A DNA stretch of 64,000 bases from contig NZ_CP031356.1 of assembly GCF_003355475.1 (NCBI RefSeq), positions 3,286,001 through 3,350,000 of the forward strand. The letters run 5' to 3'. Position numbers and translations under genes: made by a program. Positions 58,468-64,000 of this stretch are shown here, piece after piece. Position 1 is the stretch's first letter; each line of letters starts with the position of its first letter. Source of the stretch: Brachybacterium saurashtrense (GTDB lineage Bacteria > Actinomycetota > Actinomycetes > Actinomycetales > Dermabacteraceae). A model generated the notes under the pieces. It saw only the letters and a list, made by a program, of their open reading frames with translations, was not told the origin of the DNA and searched no databases.

Positions 58468-59403
58468 TCAGGGCACGATCCACCCTGCGGCGCGGAACAG
58501 CTCGTACCACTCGGCGCGGGTGAGCGGCACCTCGGAGCCCGCGGCGGAGTCCGCGACCCGCTGCGGGGTGGTGGTGCCGAGCACTACCTGCATCTGCGCC
58601 GGGTGCCGGGTGATCCACGCGGTCGCGATCGCCTCGGGCGCCACCTGGTACTTCGCCGCGAGGCGGTCGATCGCGGCGTTGAGCTCGGCGTGCTCGGGAT
58701 GTCCGAGGAACACCCCGTCGAAGAAGCCGGCCTGGAACGGGGACCAGGCCTGCACGGTGATGTCGTGCAGGCGGCAGTAGTCGAGGATCCCGCCGCCGTC
58801 GCGCACCAGCGACTGGTCCGTGCCCTGCATGTTCGCGGCGATGCCCTGGGCGATGATCGTGGAGTGGGTGATCGACAGCTGCAGCTGGTTGGCCACGATC
58901 GGCTGCTGGACGTGCTTGCGCAGCAGGTCGATCTGGCGCGGGGTGTGGTTGGAGACGCCGAAGTGGCGCACCTTGCCCGCGGCGTGCAGCGCGTCGAAGG
59001 CCCGCGCCACCTCCTCGGGCTCCACCAGCGCGTCGGGCCGGTGCAGCAGCAGGATGTCGATGCGGTCGGTGCCCAGCGCTCGCAGCGAGCCCTCGACGGA
59101 CTCGATCAGGTGCTCGTACGAGTAGTCGAAGTACGGGCCGTCGGTGACGATGCCGGCCTTCGTCTGGATCGTCACCTGGTCGCGCTCGGAGGGGCTGAGC
59201 TGCAGCGCCTGGGCGAAGCGCTCCTCGCAGCGGTGCAGCTGCCCGCCGTAGATGTCGGCATGGTCGAGGAAGTCGATCCCGGCCTCGCGCGCGGTGCGCA
59301 CCAAGGTGCGGATCTCCTCGTCGGACTTCTCCGCGATGCGCATCAGGCCGAGCACCACGTTCGGTGCGGCGATGTCGGTGTGCGGCATGGTGAACTGCTT
59401 CAT
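58468..59403 (-). CDS. Aldo/keto reductase (YdhF-like)
   Basis: A 311-aa NADPH-dependent TIM-barrel oxidoreductase. The catalytic tetrad is visible: Asp and Tyr in FLDHADIYGGQLHRCEERF, Lys in VTIQTKAGIV and His in DILLLHRPDALVEPEEVA. Cofactor-binding residues are in QVVLGTTTPQRVADSA. The order and the YGG variant fit the E. coli YdhF subfamily, whose substrate is unclear. ATG 59403 has GAGG upstream. It is divergent from the Bcr/CflA exporter, 97 bp away. Confidence 0.92.
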   Translation of the reverse strand: MKQFTMPHTDIAAPNVVLGLMRIAEKSDEEIRTLVRTAREAGIDFLDHADIYGGQLHRCEERFAQALQLSPSERDQVTIQTKAGIVTDGPYFDYSYEHLIESVEGSLRALGTDRIDILLLHRPDALVEPEEVARAFDALHAAGKVRHFGVSNHTPRQIDLLRKHVQQPIVANQLQLSITHSTIIAQGIAANMQGTDQSLVRDGGGILDYCRLHDITVQAWSPFQAGFFDGVFLGHPEHAELNAAIDRLAAKYQVAPEAIATAWITRHPAQMQVVLGTTTPQRVADSAAGSEVPLTRAEWYELFRAAGWIVP

Positions 59404-59464
59404 GGGGGCCTCGGCTCCGTCGGGGGCGGTCTCCCCGAGAGCGTACGCCGGCCGTGGACCGCCC

Positions 59465-59500
59465 GTGACGGACGCGCCGGGTGTGCCTACAGTGGAGCGG
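59465..59500 (+). promoter_or_regulatory. Leaderless promoter of the Bcr/CflA exporter gene
   Basis: GTGACG (59465-59470) and TACAGT (59488-59493) are 17 bp apart, and GTG 59501 follows the -10 after seven bases. No Shine-Dalgarno is present. Confidence 0.68.
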
Positions 59501-60763
59501 GTGACCGCTTCCCCGCCCCGCACCCCCGCCGGGGCGTCCCCTGCCGAGCCCCGTCGTGCCGGTGCGCGCCTCACCCTGACCATCGCGTCGCTGGCGATGA
59601 TCGGCCCGTTCTCCATCGACACCGTCTTCCCCGCGTTCACCCGGATCGGGGCGGAGTTCGCGGCCGACGAGGTGGCGCTGCAGCAGCTGATCTCCGCCTA
59701 TCTCGCCGCCTTCGCGGTGATGTCCGTGTTCCACGGGCCGCTCTCGGACGCGCTGGGCCGCAAGAAGGTGATGATCGGCGGCCTGGTGATCTACCTGATC
59801 GGGATGTTCGGCTGCGTGATCGCGCCGAGCCTGGGATCGCTGGTGCTGCTGCGGGTGCTGCAGGGAATGAGCGCCGGGGCGGCCACGATCGTCTCCCGCG
59901 TGGTGATCCGGGACCTGTTCGACGGCGCCGAGGCGCAGCGGCTGATGGCCCGGGTGATGATGATCTTCGCCCTCGCCCCGGCGATCGCCCCGCTGGTGGG
60001 CGGCTGGCTGCTCCTGCTGGGGGACTGGCGCTGGGTGTTCGCGGGCGTGGGCCTGTACGGGCTGGCGGTGCTGGCGCTCACCACCGCGCTGCCGGAGACG
60101 CTGCCGCCCGCGGACCGCACCCCGCTGCGGCTCCGCTCCCTGCTGGGCTCCCTGGTGCACGTGGGGCGCTCGCCGGTGATGCTGCGGGTCGCGGCCGCGA
60201 CGGCGTTCGGCTTCGGCTCCCAGTTCCTGTTCATCGCCTCCGCCTCGATCATCGTGGTGCGCCTGCTGGGGCTGGGCGAGCAGGACTTCTGGGTGCTGTT
60301 CGCCCCGCTGATCGCCGGTCTCATGGGCGGCTCCTGGATGGTGGGGCGCGCGGCCGAGCGGATGCCGCGCAGCCGGTTGATCACGTTCGGCTTCGTGGGC
60401 ACGATCGCCTCCACCGCGGTGAACCTGCTGCTGGTCTCCTTCCTCGACGGCGAGCCCGGCGAGCTCGCCCCGGTGCTGCTGCTGGCCGTGACCGGCCCGG
60501 CGCTGATCTCCTTCACCGTCTCGCTGTTCTTCGCGCCGATCCAGCTCGAGGCGATGGACCTGTTCCCGCACCAGCGCGGGGCCGCGGCCTCGCTGGGCAC
60601 CTTCTTCGCCCTGGTGCTCAACGCCCTCCTCGCCGGCGCGATCGCCCCGCTGGTGAGCGACACGCTGGTGACCCTCGGCCTCACCGCCCTCGCCTTCGCG
60701 CTGCTGGGCACCGCCTTCTGGACCTGGCACATGCTCACCCGGCCTGCCCGGCTGCGGGGCTGA
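59501..60763 (+). CDS. MFS drug-resistance exporter (Bcr/CflA type)
   Basis: A 420-aa major facilitator with 12 probable helices. The segment GPFSIDTVFPAFTRIGAEFAADEVALQQLISAYLAAFAVMSVFHGPLSDALGRKKVMIGG is characteristic of Bcr/CflA exporters, as is VLQGMSAGAATIVSRVVIRDLFDGAEAQRLMARVMM. These proteins export drugs or small metabolites using the proton gradient. The start is GTG 59501 on leaderless evidence. It ends two bases from the convergent ROK gene; the stops form the palindrome GCTGAGCTCAGC. Confidence 0.9.
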   Translation: MTASPPRTPAGASPAEPRRAGARLTLTIASLAMIGPFSIDTVFPAFTRIGAEFAADEVALQQLISAYLAAFAVMSVFHGPLSDALGRKKVMIGGLVIYLIGMFGCVIAPSLGSLVLLRVLQGMSAGAATIVSRVVIRDLFDGAEAQRLMARVMMIFALAPAIAPLVGGWLLLLGDWRWVFAGVGLYGLAVLALTTALPETLPPADRTPLRLRSLLGSLVHVGRSPVMLRVAAATAFGFGSQFLFIASASIIVVRLLGLGEQDFWVLFAPLIAGLMGGSWMVGRAAERMPRSRLITFGFVGTIASTAVNLLLVSFLDGEPGELAPVLLLAVTGPALISFTVSLFFAPIQLEAMDLFPHQRGAAASLGTFFALVLNALLAGAIAPLVSDTLVTLGLTALAFALLGTAFWTWHMLTRPARLRG

Positions 60764-60765
60764 GC

Positions 60766-61983
60766 TCAGCTGTCCGAGGGCGAGAGCTCCCGCTGCAGGA
60801 ACAGGGTGGCCGCGCCGAGGGCGCCCACGCCGTCGCCGAGCCGTGAGGACTCCAGACCCGGCGCGGTCCCGTCCGGGGCGGGGACGGCCGCGCGCCGCTG
60901 CACCTCGGGGAGCACGAGCGGGGAGAGCACGTCCCAGGAGGGGCCGCCGATCACCAGGCGATGCGGGTCGTGCAGATCGATCAGCGTGCGCAGCGCCTCG
61001 CCGAGCGCGGCGCCGTAGTCACCGACCAGTTCTGCCGCCACGGGATCGCCGGCGGTGGCGGAGGCGACCAGATGGGCGAGGCGCTCCGACGAGGCTCGCC
61101 CGGCTCCGCCGAGGGGGAGCCCGCGCGCCTCTGCGGCGGAGAGCATCGTCTCCACGTCGGTGTAGACGCTCAGGCACCCGTCGCGCCCGCAGCCGCAGCG
61201 CCGCCCGGTGAGTCCCGTCGGCAGGTGCCCGATCTCCCCGGCCTGCGCCGCCGCCCCGTGGTGGGGACGGCCGCGGATGCTCAGCGCGGAGCCCACGCCG
61301 GCCCCCAGGTACACGTACTGCACGGATTCCTCGGCCGGCCCTGCCACCGACCAGGTCTCCGCGGTCAGCGCCGCGTTGGTGTCCTTGTCGAGCACCACCG
61401 GCAGCCCGGTCTCGTGCTCCAGCAGGGCGGTCACGGGCACGTGTCGCCAGCCGGGCAGCCACGGCGGGGTCAGCACGATGCCGGCCGCGACGTCCACGCC
61501 GCCGGGGCTGGCCACGCCGATGCCGAGCATCGCCTCTGCGGCGCACCGGCCGTCGGGGGTGCGCCAGCCCTCCCTCTGCAGGTCCTCCTGCATCGCGCTC
61601 AGCTCGCGGGCGATGCGGGCGATGTCTCCCGGCGGGTCGTCGGTGGGCGGGGCGAGGGAGCGCTGGGCGACGGCCTCTGCGAGCAGGTCCACGATCACCA
61701 GCGAGATCCCGGCCGGGTCCAGGTGCACGCCGGCGGCGAGGAGCGCGGTGGGCACGATCCGCAGCACCGTGCGGGGCTTGCCCCGACTGCCCGAGAGGGT
61801 GCCGTCGGTCTCGATCAGGCCCCGCTCGCGCAGCCGCCGCGTGATCAGCGAGACGGCCTGCCGGGAGAGGCCGGTGCGGTGGACCACCTCGGACTGCGAG
61901 GTGCCGTCGGGGGAGAGGCGCACGGCGGAGAGCACCGTCAGCTCGTTGCGCCGTCCGAGGTCGAGCATCGTCCTGCCCTGCAT
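60766..61983 (-). CDS. ROK-family transcriptional regulator
   Basis: A 405-aa ROK protein. The winged helix (about 10-65) reads NELTVLSAVRLSPDGTSQSEVVHRTGLSRQAVSLITRRLRERGLIE. The sugar-binding domain shows GVHLDPAGISLVIVDLL, VVLDKDTNAALTAETWS, YLGAGVGSALSIRG and AGEIGHLPTGLTGRRCGCGRDGCLSVYTD, where the zinc motif lacks the usual Glu after CL. It is divergent from a sugar ABC importer and most likely regulates it. ATG 61983 has GGGAGGTG upstream. The longer frame to 62073 starts at a site without a Shine-Dalgarno. Confidence 0.9.
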   Translation of the reverse strand: MQGRTMLDLGRRNELTVLSAVRLSPDGTSQSEVVHRTGLSRQAVSLITRRLRERGLIETDGTLSGSRGKPRTVLRIVPTALLAAGVHLDPAGISLVIVDLLAEAVAQRSLAPPTDDPPGDIARIARELSAMQEDLQREGWRTPDGRCAAEAMLGIGVASPGGVDVAAGIVLTPPWLPGWRHVPVTALLEHETGLPVVLDKDTNAALTAETWSVAGPAEESVQYVYLGAGVGSALSIRGRPHHGAAAQAGEIGHLPTGLTGRRCGCGRDGCLSVYTDVETMLSAAEARGLPLGGAGRASSERLAHLVASATAGDPVAAELVGDYGAALGEALRTLIDLHDPHRLVIGGPSWDVLSPLVLPEVQRRAAVPAPDGTAPGLESSRLGDGVGALGAATLFLQRELSPSDS

Positions 61984-62242
61984 CCGCGCACCTCCCGGTA
62001 TGTCCGGTTCTCCGCCCCGGCCTCGAGGCCGGGCTCCGAGTATCTCCCGGGGAGCCCCTTCCATTTTGTCCATCGGTGTGAGTAATGTACGTCACGCCAG
62101 GCCGCTCCGGCGGCATCGGCCCGGGCGCGGGAGCTCGGGCCGGGAGGGTGCGAGAGGCGCCCTCCCCTCGGTCCGAGGTCGGGACCGAGCACCTCACCCG
62201 GCACGACACCGAGGTCGTGCCCGTCAGTGGAAGGAGGGACCG
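61984..62242. promoter_or_regulatory. Divergent ROK/importer 4 control region
   Basis: This 259-bp region has no gene. At 62077-62094 GTGA...TCAC (GTGAGTAATGTACGTCAC) is an imperfect inverted repeat in the only A/T-rich stretch, and is the best place for a shared operator. A clear -35/-10 pair was not found. Confidence 0.35.
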
Positions 62243-63235
62243 ATGAGCTCATCGCTGGCAGCAGACCCGCGCACGGCGGGCCCCGGCGGCGCAGCCGGCG
62301 GGGCCACGGCCGCCGCGGATCCCGCAGGCCCTCGTCCGGGCAGGGCGACGGTGCGCCGCCGCAACCTGCGCACCGGACTGCTGTTCATCTCGCCCTGGAT
62401 CGTGGGCGTGCTGATCTTCATCGTGTACCCGGTCGCCTACTCGATCGGCCTGAGCTTCACCCGGTACTCCGGGATGGAGGCGCCCACCTGGGTGGGGGTG
62501 CAGAACTACGTCACCGCCGCCGCGGATCCGCTGGTGCGCACCGCGGTGGGCAACACCCTCTTCTACGCCGTGATCGCGGTGCCGCTGGGCCTGCTGGTGG
62601 CGCTCACCCTCGCGATCGCGATGAACCAGAACGTGCGGGAGGTGGCGCTGTACCGCACGATCTTCTACGCCCCCTCGCTGATCCCCGCCTTCGCAATGTC
62701 GTTCATCTTCATCGTGTTCCTCAACCCCCAGTTCGGCGCGTTCAACCAGGTGATCAACCTCTTCGGGGGTCCCAACGTGAACCTGCTGGGCGATCCCACC
62801 GGGGTGAAGATCGCGATCATCCTCATGGCGCAGCTCGGCGCCGGCAACGCCGCGCTGATCTTCCTGGCCGGGCTGCGCAACATCCCCCGCACCATCTACG
62901 AGGCCGCGCGCGTGGACGGGGCCGGGCCGATCCGGCAGTTCGCCGCGATCACGTTCCCGCTGCTCACCCCGGTGCTGCTGTTCAACCTCATCACCGGCGT
63001 CTCCGGCGCGCTGCAGGTGTTCACCGAGGCGTACATCGTCACCAACGGCACCGGCGACCCCGATGCGGGCGCGCTGTTCTACATGATGTACCTCTACAAG
63101 AACGCCTTCGGCTTCGCCGAGCTGGGCTACGCCTCGGCGCTCGCGGTGCTGCTGTTCCTGGCGGGCCTCGCCCTCGCCCTTCTCATCTACTGGCTCTCGC
63201 GCCGGTTCGTGAACTACGACGTGGAGGCCGGCTGA
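62243..63235 (+). CDS. Carbohydrate ABC transporter permease (MalF/UgpA type)
   Basis: A 330-aa permease. An Ala/Gly-rich N-terminus (about 1-40) precedes six probable helices: LLFISPWIVGVLIFIVYPVAYSIGLSFTRYSGMEAPTWVGVQNY opens the fold. The ATPase-contact loop reads IYEAARVDGAGPIRQFAAITFPLLTPVLLF. GAAGGAGGG upstream of ATG 62243 gives a strong start. It is the first gene after the divergent ROK regulator, with no binding-protein gene in front; that gene may be downstream of the window. The next permease starts inside its stop codon. Confidence 0.93.
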   Translation: MSSSLAADPRTAGPGGAAGGATAAADPAGPRPGRATVRRRNLRTGLLFISPWIVGVLIFIVYPVAYSIGLSFTRYSGMEAPTWVGVQNYVTAAADPLVRTAVGNTLFYAVIAVPLGLLVALTLAIAMNQNVREVALYRTIFYAPSLIPAFAMSFIFIVFLNPQFGAFNQVINLFGGPNVNLLGDPTGVKIAIILMAQLGAGNAALIFLAGLRNIPRTIYEAARVDGAGPIRQFAAITFPLLTPVLLFNLITGVSGALQVFTEAYIVTNGTGDPDAGALFYMMYLYKNAFGFAELGYASALAVLLFLAGLALALLIYWLSRRFVNYDVEAG

Positions 63236-64000
63236 TGAGCAGCATGATGCGCACCGACACCCGCTACGACGTGCCCCGCAAGGCGGCGGACGCCGAGAAC
63301 TACAACCGACGGGCCGACGGGACCGTCCGGCCCTGGTACTCCACCCTCACCGCGCGGATCGTGATGATCGCGCTGAGCATCCTGTTCCTGCTGCCGCTGT
63401 ACTGGATGATCGCCTCGGCGCTGAAGAGCGACCAGGAGCTGGCGGAGTTCCCGCCCACCCTGATCCCGCGCAGCTGGGAGTTCGGGAACTTCGTCGAGGC
63501 CGTCACGGCCATGCCGTTCCTGACCTTCTTCGCGAACTCCGCGATCATCACCGTCTCCGTGGTGGTGCTCTCGGTGCTCTCGAACTTCGTCATCGCCTAC
63601 GGCTTCGCCTGCATCGACTGGCCGGGCCGCAACACGATGTTCTACGTGGTGATCGCGACGCTGTTCCTCCCGTTCCCCGTCACGCTCATCCCGATGTTCG
63701 ACATGTGGGCGCGGCTGGGGCTGGTCAACACCCTGTTCCCGTTGATCATCCCGGCGGCGTTCGGCTCCGCGTTCTACGTGTTCCTGCTGCGCCAGTTCCT
63801 GCTGCAGATCCCCCGCGCGATGCTCGACGCGGCCCGGGTGGACGGGGCGAGCGAATGGCGGATCCTGTGGACCATCGCATTCCCCACCTCCCTGCCGGCG
63901 CTCACCACGGTCGCGATCTTCGCCGCCGTGGCCTCGTGGAACGACTTCATGGGGCCGCTGATCTACCTGCAGGACGAGAGCGTGCAGACCCTCTCCATCG
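63235..64000 (+). CDS. Carbohydrate ABC transporter permease (MalG type), 3' end outside window
   Basis: The first 255 codons are present. ATG 63235 shares its A with the preceding TGA (TGATG), so the two permeases are coupled. Helices include VMIALSILFLLPLYWMIASALKSDQEL, and the contact loop reads MLDAARVDGASEWRILWTIAFPTSLPAL. WNDFMGPLIYLQDESVQTLSI, at the end of the window, is the usual MalG block before the last helix. About 30 residues are missing. Confidence 0.92.
   Translation, partial: MSSMMRTDTRYDVPRKAADAENYNRRADGTVRPWYSTLTARIVMIALSILFLLPLYWMIASALKSDQELAEFPPTLIPRSWEFGNFVEAVTAMPFLTFFANSAIITVSVVVLSVLSNFVIAYGFACIDWPGRNTMFYVVIATLFLPFPVTLIPMFDMWARLGLVNTLFPLIIPAAFGSAFYVFLLRQFLLQIPRAMLDAARVDGASEWRILWTIAFPTSLPALTTVAIFAAVASWNDFMGPLIYLQDESVQTLSI

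Noticed and set aside
1-64000. tRNA, rRNA, phage or plasmid genes
   Set aside because: I scanned for such sequences and saw none that could be supported; the only mobile DNA is the IS material between 13.0 and 19.7 kb.

Overview
The window is about 72% G+C with dense genes, GTG/TTG starts and a Tat/lipoprotein-rich secretome. It looks like a Micrococcales actinobacterium of the Brachybacterium/Dermabacteraceae type. The genus is an inference; no rRNA, tRNA, replication gene, phage or CRISPR array is visible.

Layout. 1-10.3 kb holds a truncated lipoprotein, a WYL regulator divergent from a DinB protein, three transport proteins, a 7-TM protein, a Tat arylsulfotransferase-like lipoprotein and a MarR/MFS pair. 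10.3-12.9 kb is a two-gene polyol/aldonate dehydrogenase operon. 12.97-19.7 kb is an insertion-scarred island of visibly lower G+C. It holds a CshA-type repeat adhesin with five 321-bp repeats that look identical, a divergent sortase next to it, fragments of IS3 and ISL3 elements, and one complete IS1634-type element. 19.7-29.1 kb is a sugar ABC importer joined to a ThuA protein and Gfo/Idh/MocA dehydrogenases, with a divergent LacI regulator. 29.1-42.3 kb is a hemicellulose block: XylR-type ROK repressor, xylA, xylB, CE7 esterase, GH42, GH31 alpha-xylosidase and GH3. 42.5-53.3 kb carries two more ABC importers, a YesL-like protein, a LacI regulator and a possible polysaccharide lyase, tied together by copies of a GAAGCGCTTC operator. 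53.6-64 kb holds an ATP-grasp ligase, another Gfo/Idh/MocA enzyme, a sodium:solute symporter with a 39-aa partner, an aldo/keto reductase, a Bcr/CflA exporter and a ROK regulator divergent from a fourth ABC importer, which runs off the window.

How it works together. The core of the window is capture and breakdown of plant-type glycans. GH31, GH42, GH3 and CE7 enzymes would strip xylose, galactose, glucose and acetyl groups, and XylA/XylB feed xylose into the pentose phosphate pathway. Four ABC systems import oligosaccharides. None has an ATPase gene here, so a shared MsiK-type ATPase elsewhere is expected. Control is local: ROK and LacI proteins with recognisable palindromes at matching promoters. 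The most unusual parts are the adhesin-sortase cassette, the 14-copy GGTGC repeat in the leader of the xylR-like gene, a perfect 26-bp-stem hairpin between convergent genes, and a small family of conserved intergenic repeats.
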